A stretch of 64,000 nt of DNA from Sipunculus nudus (lineage: Eukaryota; Annelida; Sipuncula; Golfingiida; Sipunculidae): positions 61,508,453-61,572,452 of the forward strand of contig CM049311.1 of the NCBI GenBank assembly GCA_026874595.1. The letters are read 5' to 3'. This document shows positions 37,193-49,822 of this stretch, piece by piece (position 1 is the stretch's first letter; the number at the start of each line of letters is the position of its first letter). The translations under genes were made by a program, and so were the position numbers. The notes beneath the pieces are model-generated. The model was not told the origin of the DNA and did no database searches. It worked only from the letters and a program-made list of their open reading frames with translations.

Positions 37193-37620
37193 CTATAGAA
37201 AGTGAATGGGGAACGGATCTATACATTAAATTCCTTTGTGACTGTTTCATTGACTAATGTTATTATTTAGGTACACCAGTTTTCCCGTGAACCTGTCACG
37301 ATATTCATGCAACTGTTTGATAAAACGTTCAGGAAGTGTAACCGAATGAAGAGGAAACAAGAGCATGAGAGGTTAATAATGCAAATTATTTTGCAACAAA
37401 TGTTGCAAAGTAAAGTTTTAAAAACATGTTTTCATGACATTGGTTTAATAACCTGCAATATATCCACATACATATATATGTAGTTGGATGAAAGAGCTTC
37501 AAATACAGGAAAATTTCTTACTATAACGAGGAAGTATATACGCTCCAGGTCGGTAATAAAGCAGATATAACTTATTATGTATATACAGCAAATGCCTCTC
37601 TCTCTCTCTGCAGGCCTATA
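35984..37620. other. Non-coding stretch with microsatellites
   Basis: No gene is supported. It contains (TA)n at 36511-36568 directly followed by (GA)n at 36568-36593, a (GT)n plus G-run at about 36993-37025, and (CT)n-rich sequence at 37103-37190. The Tyr-Ile and Arg-Glu frames here only translate the microsatellites. Confidence 0.7.
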
Positions 37621-37625
37621 TATAG

Positions 37626-37777
37626 TGTTACGAAGACTGATTGCTCAGGGGAAAACACCGGGCCGATACGGGATTGGAACCCATGTTGGTGGCGCACAAG
37701 TCCGGCGTACCAACCGCTTCGCTAGAAAAGCATGTTCCTCTAGCGAGACAGTTTGGTCCGCTTTTATGTCACCCCGT

Positions 37778-37781
<4 letters not shown>
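37626..37781 (-). mobile_element. 156-bp tRNA-like element with terminal inverted repeats, inside (TA)n
   Basis: The minus strand has an RNA polymerase III A box TAGCGAAGCGG (37714-37724, matches TRGYNNARNNG) and a B box GGTTCCAATCC (37671-37681, one change from consensus), 32 bases apart. Around them lies a tRNA-like layout with a T-stem ATGGG/CCCGT. Both ends carry TGTTACG (37626-37632) and its complement CGTAACA (37775-37781). The element sits in a TA tract (37783-37837 on the right). It looks like a tRNA-derived SINE head, but the terminal inverted repeats are unusual for a SINE. It is not a tRNA gene: the acceptor stem does not pair. Confidence 0.6.

Positions 37782-37782
<1 letters not shown>

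Positions 37783-37837
<55 letters not shown>
37783..37837. repeat. (TA)n microsatellite
   Basis: Uninterrupted TA run right of the tRNA-like element. Confidence 0.95.
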
Positions 37838-37839
<2 letters not shown>

Positions 37840-37841
<2 letters not shown>

Positions 37842-40800
37842 AAAGTATACACGTCTCAGACTTCCCAAATAATCAATATGGTTCCCTCTTTCACTTTCCT
37901 CACTCCTACGCTCTATCTATTTAGTGTCCAATAAGGGTCTAACGTTTCATTGTACAATGTGAACTATACGTATACCAGTTTTGGCCTTCATGGGACCACC
38001 ACGGTATAGGAAAGTTTTCGATACAGACCCGAATTCACCGATTCTTAATTTTATTATTGTTTCCTTAGCAAGTTAAAGTAGGATGTATATGTTTAATATT
38101 TTTAAAATGTCTGTCAATCTTGATCTTTAAGCAGTACTCATTAAGTCGGGGGGGGGGGGGGGGGTGGATACGGTAGAGCTCTTTACTCGAAGAATAACTT
38201 ATCCACTCCACACACGTACACACACACACGCACGCAGGGACACCCATAAACAAGAGTGTCCCTATATGCGGTTTACTCCTGACACTGACAATCATGAAGT
38301 TCTTATACTTGCAATACCAATCTGTTCATCATTTTAAGTTTAATGTATAGACGAGGGCCGTAGCCTGATTAAAGCGTGGGGGGGGGGGGGGGGGCAATAA
38401 ATTCTTTGTCAGCGGGAAGCATACCGAAGCACGGCGGGTAGTGTGTGGGAAATCCACGTCTCAAGGTGTAAAAATTTTTTACAACACTTGGTATAAATTT
38501 GCATTTCTCTATTTTTCTTATAATATTAGCACGGAACATAAATGCTTGGTTTTTATTTACGTTGCTTAAGGGTAACTGAGTGATAGTCACCGGTCATATT
38601 GAATTTTCTTGCAAATACTGCAAACTTTTTTTTGCCGAAGAATGTAGCCGTGACAACCCGACTTAGTAGGCAATCGGATAATTGGGCTCGTAAGCCTATA
38701 CTCGAGTCGTAATGCAAGTAATATCGAGGAATGTATCGCAGTGGTCTTGCATCAGGTTGCAATCATATTGTGGTAACGGCCCATAATTTCCATATTATGC
38801 TGAGAATTATGAATTTACACAATAGTATACATGTGAGCTCACAATCCAAACTGAAGCACCGTCTCCATGGACACGGGTCATTTCCTGTATTGCCTGCAAG
38901 CTGCCAGCGTCCTGTACCCCGTGGAAGCCATGCTTGTGTTCATGCCGTCATAAATTCAACAAACATGCCGAGGGTTTACCAATGTGCTTGTTTAAAATGG
39001 AACGCTACTTTGAATGCTCAGAGCTCAGGGAGATTTGTACTGCTCGACTCCCACTGCACGGACAAAAATATATGAGTGGCTTTGGTAAATTTCCTTCTCA
39101 TTTCTCCGAAAACTAGCAATTGGCGGACATTCTCTCGTTAATTGATCTGATGTGTTAATAAAACGATTGAAGATACTAGATAGGAATTCTTTCTCAAAGA
39201 AGTATACGGAATGCAGGAGGACGCAAGTTGTTTTGTTACGTAAGCCGTATATCTGTTTGAATGCCCCACTTCATCAGGGATTAAATGACCTAAGTATAGG
39301 ATGGTACCAAGCCATTGATCATCTTATACCGTAAAAATTATTTTTATATTACGTCTTTCAGCTAATGTTTGCCAACCAGTCTCTCGGCACCTCTCCTATG
39401 TCACGTGAAAATATTACGCATGTCACATGAAAATGTGGTCAAGCAGTTTGACACCATTTTGCATAATTGAACACGTATATATAACATCGATAAAAAGAGT
39501 TGATACAACGTCAATTTTGCAGAAGATAAAGCACTAACATGACGATCATTCATTGCTAATGCATATATTCCTTTATGTTTAGATTTATTATACTATATAC
39601 AAACATGCTGTTTAAAATATTGAATATGATACAGAATAAAATATTAAAAACTGCTGATAAATAATATAACACGACATCTGACCTGCATTTAAGGGTTATC
39701 TGATATAAATAAGATATATAAGCTATCAGGGGACGTTGATCGTTACATCTTGACTATCGTTCTTTTAGTCCAAGGTTGTTGGATGTCTTTTGTCAGGCGT
39801 TTGATAGGAAGCGCGTTATTGAAGTGCGCCCTGTCTCCCCAAGCAGATTGTACATGAAATGTGGTACCCACTAATCTATAGCAAGGGACACATGGGTCAC
39901 GGCGCTCAGCTGTTATATATGATCACAAAATATGATTTGGACGAGGGTTTGGACAAATGCTTTAATTTTGTGTGGTAATATAAGCTGTATTATTAGGTGA
40001 CGGTGTTTAACTAAAGTAATGTATAAGATTTTGATAAAATTCTGGGATATAGGAAAGAGAGCTGATGTCTTATATATTATTTACATTTGGAAATAGAGTG
40101 CTATTGTCACAAGTTTTGATATGGCCTGATGCTGTTAGTATACACCAACCTGATCATGTTAATTTTATCAGTACAGTAATCTCATTCATGAAGCTAATAC
40201 ATGTGTAAAAATTAACCAAATAACGTATACAAGGAGCAAACTGGATATGGGCATGGTTAATTTTTAAAACGGAAATAAAGGAATCAGTAATATATCAAGT
40301 TTGATTATATACCTAGTATCATGTAACAGCTGATACAGCTGTGAGTCTTGATATCATTAGTAAATTTTTACATATATTATTTTATTTTTAATTTTTGCAA
40401 TAAAAATAAATTAACCAACTAAAACGCTTGGAAAAGACCATCAACTATCATTATATAATCAACTGCCTCCTTGTATATAATTAATTTGCTTCACATAATC
40501 CCTCATAGCAAAGAACCATTTTATTTTTGTTCTCATTATTAAAATTTAAATGAAAAATACCTAAAGGTGAGTACATGATGTCATTTGAAATACATCCGGG
40601 GCCATCCATATACAAGATCCACACAGCATCAATAATGCAAGGTTATTCCCTGTTACTCATTGACTAACAAATTCCTTTTCCATTAATTCTTCTTAAAGTT
40701 GTTATTATAAACCAATAAAAATTTATTTCAATAACGTTTATTGTGGAGTTGACCAAAACAATTACTAGAAGAAGGGTACTGGACACTGTGCATGGCTAGA

Positions 40801-40880
40801 TATGGCCAGCCAAGAGCTGACTGGCTGCCCAGTATGCCCCACTTGAAGCGTGTATAATTAGCCGTAAAGGTCAACATGGG
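37840..40880. other. Non-coding stretch
   Basis: G-runs lie at 38150-38165 and 38379-38394, the latter in a phrase typical of G-rich dispersed repeats. The frame 38731-39075 (114 codons) has no recognisable domain and overlaps other frames. I see nothing else to support. Confidence 0.4.
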
Positions 40881-41539
40881 TGCCACACAGGTGACGGAAG
40901 AGGGGCTTCAAAATAGCCTAAGTAAAGTGTAAGTATGACATTGTCACATAAAACCTTTAATAAAAGCTACCGTTTTTGGCAAATCCCTTTCAAATTTTAG
41001 AATTTAGAAGCTGAGAAGTGTGCATGTTATGAAAATTAAATCAACAGTGCTTTCAGGAAAAAAAGTGCCATGGCCAAAATTTAAGGTACTGATTTTATAT
41101 TTATGCTAATAACTTAAAAATATTTGCAAAATTCAGATCTAATTTTGGGTATACAGTTGAATCTTGATTAAATAAAGTTATATCCATGAAAAAAAAGTCT
41201 CTAGCTTCAGCATTTCTCACGTTACGTGAGTAAATAACTTTTCTGATTTTTTACAAAGTAAATTAGGTTCGGGACCATAACTTAATACTGACCAAATTTC
41301 TGGTATGTACATAGGAAATATAAAGATGATTTTCTTTTATATGATCAAAATCTGATCAGGGGAGTTGACATTAGGCAGTCTTAAAGTGTGACAATGGGTT
41401 TTAATGGAAACTTGAGGTATTCCTTTATACCTCTAAGGAACAAGTCGTAGAGACCTAGTTTTCGGTATGGGAGGAGATTTTAGTGACATTAAACTAAATG
41501 CCGAATTTCGGATCCGTAGGTCCAACGTTTTCTTAAGGT

Positions 41540-41640
41540 GCTAGTTCAACGGACGGACGGATGGCACAACGGACAGACGGACGGACAGCCGACGGACAAA
41601 GTATCTATAGCTCAGTTGACTTTTAATTAGCTGAGCTAAA
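41540..41640 (+). repeat. GGAC microsatellite plus terminal hairpin
   Basis: A GGAC-rich run (about 41551-41598) is followed by an inverted repeat at 41608-41638 (TAGCTCAG ... CTGAGCTA). The same end structure is at 63206-63277. Preceding sequence from about 40880 may be a single diverged unit of that element. Pearl/Helentron-type end by inference. Confidence 0.6.
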
Positions 41641-42784
41641 AATGACATAGTTTTTATTCCGATGGTGCTACCCGTTGGCAGGAGGAACGATAAACCACCT
41701 CGCTGTTTCATGTGGTAAATGAACACCAGGGTGTGATATTCATTCAATGGTACCATAATAAATGGTTACGGTATTTCAACGTATATCCAATGGGACATGT
41801 CGATCGCCAAAATCGAGGATGAACACGGAATTAAAATCGCAGGTCCATATTCCCGGCCGGGATATATCGACTCTGGGAAGCCTTTACATATGCACTCCCT
41901 ACAAACTTCTTGTAAGGTCTAGATGCACGGGGGGGGGGGGGGGGGTATAAGCACTGACTAATTTTGGTCACAACCAGGGCTCTATTAGCCGGATATTTGA
42001 TACTTCAAGGATGAATCGCAATCCTATGATTTAAAAACATTCCTTTCGTAATGTGGCGATGAATACACGTGCATGTTTATGGAGACATGGGAACCAGTGA
42101 CTAATATAGGATATTTAGATCAAAGGCCCGTCTGTGGTTTTATTGTATTTGACAGATATTTGGCCACATTATACTGTGCCATCCCCATTTCCACTTTACT
42201 TCATAAACAGCTTTGATCTCTTTACTGGGTGATGAATGTGCTCCTGTAATAACCAAGACTAATAAATACAATCTCGCCTATATGACGGTAGGGATCTCGG
42301 AATCGTGTTATGTAAGATGATTTTACACTGTGACGTCAGCGATCTTGGATGTCATGTCTTTAATTATAACATGTCATGAGTCTGTATAAATAGATTCTTT
42401 ATTATTTGAAGACACGACCATGGTGACTATATTTGGCGTTTGATAATTCGTTATACATGTATACCCATTTATGGTGAGTCTACAAACACGAGTCTTATAT
42501 ATGACTTTTGAAATGACTAACAACCATCACAATGACTCATTCGGTTATGCAGTGTACTATGCTGTGTAGGTGGTCTGGTCAGTATAGTAAACTCATCATC
42601 TGCAATGTTATAAGGTAAGAAACATTTCCGTTGTCTAATTTCTTTGCATTATACCCTCAGTATCACAGTACATGCGTGTTTGACCAGTAGGCTTTAACAT
42701 TACTTCCTGTCGTAACTGATATAATGTGATTGAACTGTTCATTCCTGTAGCGACATCTAGTGGGGGAGGTTATTGGGCTCATTG

Positions 42785-43000
42785 CAGGGGTGAATCCAAA
42801 ATTTAGGAAAACGGGGGTCAGACTCAGGAGGACTGATGACAAAGCCTGGAAATAGGTCCCCAGGTCCGAAAAGGAGGGGAGCGGGGAGTCCAGACCGCAA
42901 AACTCGATCTGAAACGCTTACAAATAGGTTGCGGTGGCTGAAAAAAAGGAGTGGGGTTGGGTCCGGACCTCCTACCCCCCCCCCCCCGGATCCGCTTCTG
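42785..43000. repeat. G-rich dispersed repeat ending in GGATCC
   Basis: Second copy of the repeat at 25780-25985. Shared phrases: AATTTAGGAAAA, AGGAGGACTGATGA, AAGCCTGGAAA, and a C-run followed by GGATCCGCTTCTGA. The coding frame at 42836-43087 is a by-product of the repeat. Confidence 0.65.
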
Positions 43001-45140
43001 AATTGTGTTATAAAGTGTTCCCTATATAAACATATTATAAAAGTATATTATTTGAATTGGTTTCTGTTAGGCTCTGTAATCAAATAATCTGTAGACTACA
43101 GTTGCAATATGTTGCATGATAGTAAGTGGTCCTGCATGCTTGCCATGGAATGTATCAAATGACACATTAAGTTAAATGTAATAATAATTAAATATAAATA
43201 ATAATTTTTTTTTTGGTGTCATGTTAATATTGCAGAATCATGTGATCACGAGTTTTGGGTATATATTTTCGGGCAAGCTGCGCACCACCCTTGAAAAAAG
43301 GTTTTTGGTCGCACAGGTAAAAATGGTACAGGAAAAACTGTCACAGGTATACAAAGAGCGTTATACGATATCCAGAAAGAGGATTCAATTTCCTAATCTA
43401 CACGAAAAAAAATGTAAAAAAGGTCATCACAGCTCGAACATTCAATTGCCCTCTGCATCAATGTTTAGCTATGTTTAGATGTATTAGGTGTAACTGATAA
43501 TAATGATAATAAAACGTATCTCAATGTTTTTTCATGATATACATATAATTGCGTAATTTGATGCATTCTGGTAATTAATCCTATATATGTGTTATTAGAA
43601 TGATAATCAGAATTCGAATGTACATCTATATTCAAGTATATTATTAGGGGATCATTTATTTTCGCTAATTCGCATCCAGCGGCGTATACCTGGCCTGATA
43701 TACCTCGGTCATTAAAACTGCCGCCCCACTAACAAAATATTACCAGATTGGACAACAATTTCATTATAAATTGCACAGAAAAGAATAAATTGTAACTATA
43801 GAAAAAATTCACTGCAGGATACATATATAATGTGGTAACTTAGTTTTTCATGTAAACACGATTTATGATTAGCTTAAACTCAACATTTCAAAACCTAATT
43901 TGGTGAGTGTTATTTAATTCTCAGCACACATAAATACCTTGTCGCTTCTATAATTTAATCTTTTGTTATCGCGTATATGTTGAAAGTAGCTACACCTATG
44001 AGTGATATACATGGTACTGCAGCAACCAAGGCACTTATGCAGTCTTTACCCCAAAACGCGTAATTTCACGAATTATATGTAGGCAGCTAGGGCATGTTTG
44101 ATGTTTTCAGATAAAAATTCAATGTTTGGATAAACTGTTGCATTTTTGTTAATTACAATATCCTCAAATTTTAAGCATGCTTTAATTCATTCTACATCAA
44201 TTTCAGTTAAGAATTGATTATTATGTTTCTGCACTTTGTAAGGTTTTATTTATGAACTTATGATTATTTGTTATTCAATAAAGTATAGTTGAATAAATTT
44301 CAAGCAAGTATATTATTGAACTATATATTATATATCAACTTGATTTTTTTACATTATACACCAATTGCCTGTAGGTAGTGAATTATTAAACGGTTAATAA
44401 CAGTATACAGGCAAATTTATGTATCTTTATTTCAGTTTTGAACTCTAAAAAAGGAACACCGATACTTGATACGTATATTGAACGTGTAGCTAGCGGCCAG
44501 GGGGATTAAAATCGCCGGAAATTTATGACATATTTAAATTTGAAATTCGATCTAAAAGATAAAATAACTTCAAAGATTGTAATTATTCACGTTACATAAA
44601 TGATTATGCAGGTCATATTAAAATTAAATTATATAACCAGTGGTAAATTAAATGACAGAAATTTATGTATAGTTCTCAATCCCGGCTTGGCTTGTGTGGC
44701 ATCAAGACTATCGTTTCGACAAAAAAAAATCAAAATTCTTACTTAAGGAGCGCCAAGGCGGAAGTCCCAGACTTCCACCGGCCTATAGAGCGCTCGACGA
44801 GCTTTAACATCTTCAATCAGTCAATATATTTACGATAGTGTAAACGTTTGTATTTTAACGAGACTGTTGTAAGAGTATGGGGAGTCATGGAAACAGGTAT
44901 TTCATGTTGTTTCAGCCTGTTTAAATATCATGGAATTTTGGGAGTTCAAGAGTGGAAATTCTTTATATATACCCAAAAAAAGAGCAACAGAATTCGTCAT
45001 AATATTTTCCGTACATGCAATGTGCAAGACAGACAGCCTACCACCACCACCACCACCACCAGGGGCCGTTGGTCTAATGGCATGGGTTTCCCCTGTTTAG
45101 TGCTCCCTATAGAGATTTTTGTAAATTTAAGGAACTCTTC
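43000..45140. other. Non-coding AT-rich stretch
   Basis: No gene, RNA or repeat that I can support. The 85-codon frame at 43221-43478 has no family signature. Confidence 0.4.
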
Positions 45141-45149
45141 ATGCCATTT

Positions 45150-45241
45150 CATTATGCTATAATTAACTGAAATGCCCCCCCCCCCAATGTGCCGCCCGGG
45201 ACGGACCGTCCCTGCATGCCGTCCGCTTAGGTACGCCACTG
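45150..45241 (-). mobile_element. Terminal piece of a G-rich CAGTGGCGTACC-type DNA element
   Basis: Read on the minus strand it starts CAGTGGCGTACCTAAGCGG at 45241 and contains the palindrome GGGACGGACCGTCCC and a G-run. CAGTGGCGTA-type starts are common at ends of invertebrate DNA transposons (family knowledge). The other end was not found. Confidence 0.45.
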
Positions 45242-45305
45242 TTCGCATAACATAAAACACACCTTGTATAACACTAACATTTATATATATATATATATAT
45301 ATATA

Positions 45306-45804
45306 CAGGGCTTGAAATTAGCGCCGGACCACCGGAAATTTCTGGTAAAAATCACGGAGGTCCGGCAGAATGTCTACCGCCGCCGGACCTCCAGTCCGGC
45401 AAACTTCTGGGTCACCAGGGCTTGTCAAGCTAATGGTTCCCCTACCAATTTGTCGTCATGCCACGCGAGAAAAAAGTGCCTGTAAAACGGTAAACCGCAC
45501 GATCGACTGACGCTTTTGTTTATCCATTATTTAGCCTTGACCTTGATACAGACTGGTACCGCGCTCTATTAAATCCCATAGTCACTGCCGTCACAGTGGG
45601 CGATAATATAGTGCACACAGTAGGCAAAAAAGAGCGGCGTGCCAGACTAAGGACAAACATACTCGGTCAAGATTGGACTCTGGAAGCCAAGATCCCATTG
45701 CTTCATTAGATAAATAAGAGGTCTGGCAATTATTTTTGAGGTCTGGTAAAAACAAAAATCTGCCAGACCTCCAGTCTGGTGGCTGAATTTCTTAATTTCC
45801 TGCC

Positions 45805-45807
<3 letters not shown>
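45306..45807. mobile_element. 502-bp MITE-like element with CAGGGC termini, inserted in (TA)n
   Basis: The termini CAGGGCTTGAAATTAGC at left and, on the minus strand, CAGGGCAGGAAATTAAG at right form an inverted repeat. Both sides are TA runs (45281-45305 and 45808-45841), compatible with an 8-bp hAT-like duplication. Each half has a subterminal hairpin: CCGGACctccaGTCCGG at 45383-45399 and CCAGACctccaGTCTGG at 45763-45779. Inner frames carry no known domain. Confidence 0.72.
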
Positions 45808-45844
<37 letters not shown>

Positions 45845-46190
45845 GAACACCTGCATAGAGAAACAAAGGCAAGTATTGAAAAAAAATAATATATGTGACT
45901 ATTTATTCACTCAGTGGCCTTGTTCAGTTCCTTTGTTTTTCGACTATACATAGTCCCTTTGTGTGAGGGAGAATAACATTGTCTGGCGTGATTCTTGGAC
46001 TGTTAACAAAAGGCTTTGTTTCAGTGCATACATGTCTCCCCTTGTTTCGTATAACTGTGATCGGGAATACCATATTCATACAAAACTATAGTCAATGGCA
46101 CATATTTCAGTTCAATAGTTCAATCAGTATTTAAAGAAATTCTGAAGCAAATTAAGGTATATCATCCTCAAAACAATATCTCCTGTTGAC

Positions 46191-46192
<2 letters not shown>

Positions 46193-46258
<66 letters not shown>

Positions 46259-46273
46259 AGAGACCGGCCATTC

Positions 46274-46316
<43 letters not shown>

Positions 46317-46325
46317 TATATATAT
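46193..46325. repeat. Two (TA)n tracts split by a 22-bp unique segment
   Basis: TA runs at 46193-46256 and 46278-46325 are separated by CCAGAGACCGGCCATTCAAC. Confidence 0.95.
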
Positions 46326-46329
46326 GATC

Positions 46330-47650
46330 TCAGTCTTTTTTATTTTGATGTTGTGCAATTTACAAAAGCAGGGGTAGAGTTACACACGAAATTTTAACTT
46401 CATCAAATGCATAATGATTAAGTAAATCTTTTCATGATATCAAGAATATGTCTGACCTAATGTCTACATTTGGTCATTATAATAAGATCTACGATCGTCA
46501 TTAAACGGCAAACTATATACATTCATATTCATACTCAGTAGCAAATAAAAAAGGTAAATCCCTTTAGATGGTAACGGGTGCCCGTTCTTGACATTAAATG
46601 GCATATACATGCATCCTGTGTATAGTCTATTTCATATTTGTTCATATTTATGCCTATTCAATAATCGGTAATCTATAGGTTTCGTCATTTTAGGATGATA
46701 TCGGTTTAACGTTACTAGCAGGTGTTCGTGTATACAGTGTTCAAGTGTGATTCTGAGCGGGGGGATACATTGGCAGTTCGAATGTTTGCTCATAGTGATT
46801 AGAGAAATTGTTGCTAATCAGGAACTTCACACCTGACGCGTGTCCCGGCGCGGTGGCCCATGACCTGATTACCGATGACCAGCCACTGGAGCAGTGAGCT
46901 CCGCCTACTTCTGTTTGACAGTTTTTGAGATGTCATTTCATGTTAAAATTTCGTCTTTTTCTTTTTTCGTCTTGACAAACTATTTCATTTTCAATTTTGT
47001 TTATCGAAACCAATTTAGATCAGAATATATAATGAAAATATACGACTGTCACTTGCGCTGATATTCCTGTTTTCCGTTGAAAACGAGATTTCTCTTCCCA
47101 AACAGTTTTTGGCCATTTTCTAAAAAAAAAAACAATTCAACAGACTGCACGGTCTTCGGCGCGATATTTCTCAAAAACCACCACAAGCAGAGTTTTCAAA
47201 TTTTACATATAGGTAAGTTAACATGTAATCTAAAATGCGTTTTTTTTCTCTCTTTTTTTTCGACATCTGGTTTAGTTTAGCAGTTATACACCATTTAAAA
47301 AATACTCATAGTTTGCATCATAATTTTTTTTTATTTAAAATTCAATAGGAAAAAAAGATTATAAACACACAATAAAAAAGCCTGGAGATATTTGTATGCA
47401 TGTACTTCCATGTGAAAGTATTTTTAAATACATACTCTGTGCCAAATGTGAGATATATCGCGTTAAAATAATATAAAATAATATAAAATCTTCAAAAAAC
47501 TGAAACAATGTTCATATATATCTCATCCAACAGAAGTTATTCTAAGGGTTCCAAATATGTATATATCATCGTGGCTAAAATTCATTTTAATATGAATTCT
47601 ATAGCTAAATTAAACCATGATTGTTTGACGATCATTAGACCTTAACTGAA
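46330..47650. other. Non-coding stretch
   Basis: AT-rich, with T- and A-runs. No supported gene or repeat. Confidence 0.4.
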
Positions 47651-47655
47651 AAAAC

Positions 47656-48312
47656 GTGCAATTATATATTTCGTTTATCAAAAGAAATGTTGTAAATCTG
47701 TTTCAATTTAGTTACAGAATATATAGGATGCACCCTCTCGTAGCTATGATTCACCAAACAAAATCCTCATTGGAAGCCGCTGCTCCTGCATGGGTCATGC
47801 ATAAATTAAGGGACCCGTACCGGCCAAGAATTCCTATATATATAGGGCCCAATGAAATGTTTGAAAATGTAGAAGTCTTATACTTGATTTTATTCTTGCC
47901 TTTAGCAATGAGGAACAAGAAAAGACTCGAAAATGATAAAGTCACGTGTTTTACGAAATGTATAAATAGGCCTATAAAGTTTCCAATAATGGGTGATCCA
48001 AAGGGGACCGGGCCCGCCAGGAGTCTCCTATGTAAAGAGCACAAGAAAATACTTAAAAATGGGATAAACTCTTTTGGCTTTTATGTTAACTTGCATTTAT
48101 ATAGCTATCATAAGGACGACTCAATGGGGCCCGCGGCTGAATGCTTGATAATGCGAACTTCACGGATTCACGCTGAATATTTCACGATTCGATGGAGAAA
48201 CCCCTCTCATTTTTTTTTAAATTTACCTGGTGCTTTGTGTGTGTGTGTGTGTGTGTATGTGTGTGTGTGTGTGTGTGGGGGGGGGGGGGTGTCGCTTTCA
48301 TTTTGTTTATAA
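47656..48312 (+). CDS. 218-codon open frame, unrecognised
   Basis: Unusually long for this AT-rich setting. I do not recognise any domain. The N-terminal part is mixed hydrophobic and basic (KSSLEAAAPAWVMHKLRD, then VLYLILFLPLAMRNKKRL), and the C-terminal ~25 codons only translate a (TG)n microsatellite and a G-run (48237-48290). No splice sites, neighbours or promoter support it. It may be chance or a decayed element frame. Confidence 0.15.
   Translation: MQLYISFIKRNVVNLFQFSYRIYRMHPLVAMIHQTKSSLEAAAPAWVMHKLRDPYRPRIPIYIGPNEMFENVEVLYLILFLPLAMRNKKRLENDKVTCFTKCINRPIKFPIMGDPKGTGPARSLLCKEHKKILKNGINSFGFYVNLHLYSYHKDDSMGPAAECLIMRTSRIHAEYFTIRWRNPSHFFLNLPGALCVCVCVYVCVCVCGGGGVSLSFCL
48237..48290. repeat. 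(TG)n microsatellite and G-run
   Basis: (TG)n with one interruption at 48237-48277 is followed by about 12 G. Confidence 0.95.
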
Positions 48313-48489
48313 ATTCCAGGCCCCTTTATTTGCATGCGATATATATCTTGTCGATTATCGACTTATCAGAGACCCATATAGTTACCTATTATTGTGACAG
48401 ACCAGGTATGGATGCGTTTGAGATGCAAAATATCAAATATTCAAATTCATACGAGCATGTATATAGGTCTGATGTGATTTATTATTAAA

Positions 48490-49003
48490 CGTTTTTATCA
48501 TACATGACGAATGCATGTCTCCAGAAAGTAAACAAGAAACTTTGGTAGTTCCTTCGATCTGTTTGGTGGAACATGATGCAAGTTGATATAAATATGTAAA
48601 CCGTGCATGAGCTATTGTATATAAAAAAAATAGGTTTTCACAGAATCACAGTAGTCATCGATACTGATTCCACTGCTGATATAAAACCTGTCAAAGTATA
48701 TGTAACTCTATGTATATCTGACGCATCTGCACTCGTTTTGGCTGTGGCGGCACTATATATTTAATTTAAATATTTTAACTCCTTATAATGTTTCTGTAAA
48801 CATTTTTTTTCTAACTTTCAATTGTTTATTTTTTTCGTTATTGTTATAGTTTAGAATTCTAACCACATTCACCTGATGATCGGGTCGCATCAGGTGAAAC
48901 AGACTGTTGTGAATTTACATTGTTGTTTTTCTTCAGAGTTATACCGTTATGGCCTAGTCTGTAGGCCATAGAGCACTTTACAACGGAGGGTAACTCTACC
49001 TTC
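48490..49003. other. Non-coding stretch
   Basis: Contains a small inverted repeat TCACCTGATG/CATCAGGTGA at about 48870-48898. Nothing else is supported. Confidence 0.4.
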
Positions 49004-49012
49004 TATATATAT

Positions 49013-49083
<71 letters not shown>
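49004..49083. repeat. (TA)n microsatellite
   Basis: About 80 bp of TA with one dropped base near 49021. Confidence 0.95.
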
Positions 49084-49085
<2 letters not shown>

Positions 49086-49148
49086 CATGAGGGGCAAATG
49101 CTGTAGTGTGGGTAACCGCTTGTAGGTTGCTTGCCTTGGGGTTATAGG

Positions 49149-49274
49149 TAGTAAAGAACTTTAGGGTGTTATGAGGCAAAACAGGGTTCTTTAAATGAGG
49201 GTGGGTTCTTTGGGATGATTTAGGGTTCTTTGAGAGGCATGAGGGTTCTTTGGAAGTGCTTCCTTAGAGATATA
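49149..49274 (+). repeat. GGGTTCTTT-rich repeat (first copy)
   Basis: Four GGGTTCTTT phrases within ~100 bp, ending TTTGGAAGTGCTTCCTTAGAGA. Same orientation and end as the larger copy at 52690-53066. Confidence 0.65.
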
Positions 49275-49822
49275 AGGGAGTCTAAATTTAAAGGTTGAAC
49301 TCAAGTATTAAAATAGTTGTATTGATAATTATTAGTTAGGTCCGAATACAGGTCTACATGATATTATGATTAAGGAAATTTAGGTTATTTTTTTTCAATT
49401 AAATAATCATGCAGTCACTCTTACTAGAAATTTTGGTCTAGTAAAGTAATTCATAGCTGAATTAGTTTTGGCAATTAAAGATTGTATGGTGGTGTATATA
49501 TATATATATATATATATGTAAGTGTATACTTTTCAGCAGTGATATACAATCTGAACCAAAATTGGTACTCTTGTTATTTTTTATTATTAATAATCATCAT
49601 CAATACATTTAAAATTGAAATATGACAGACTCTAGCCAGGGTTACACAACACGGCAATCACTAGTCTCTCACAATTTTCAGCATTTCTGTGCGATTGGCG
49701 TGTAGTGTAAACAGCATTTTTCAGCTGCATTCATGTAAAAACGATGCGACGACTCTCACTGGCGTTGCTTAATCGTAAATTGATACGCTTTCGCGCCAAT
49801 CTTACAAATGCCGGGTATTTAG

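Noticed and set aside
38731-39075. 114-codon frame as a gene
   Set aside because: No domain, splice sites or composition shift; it overlaps another frame.
45061-45095. tRNA-like A box TGGTCTAATGG on the plus strand
   Set aside because: No B box or cloverleaf follows within 90 bases.
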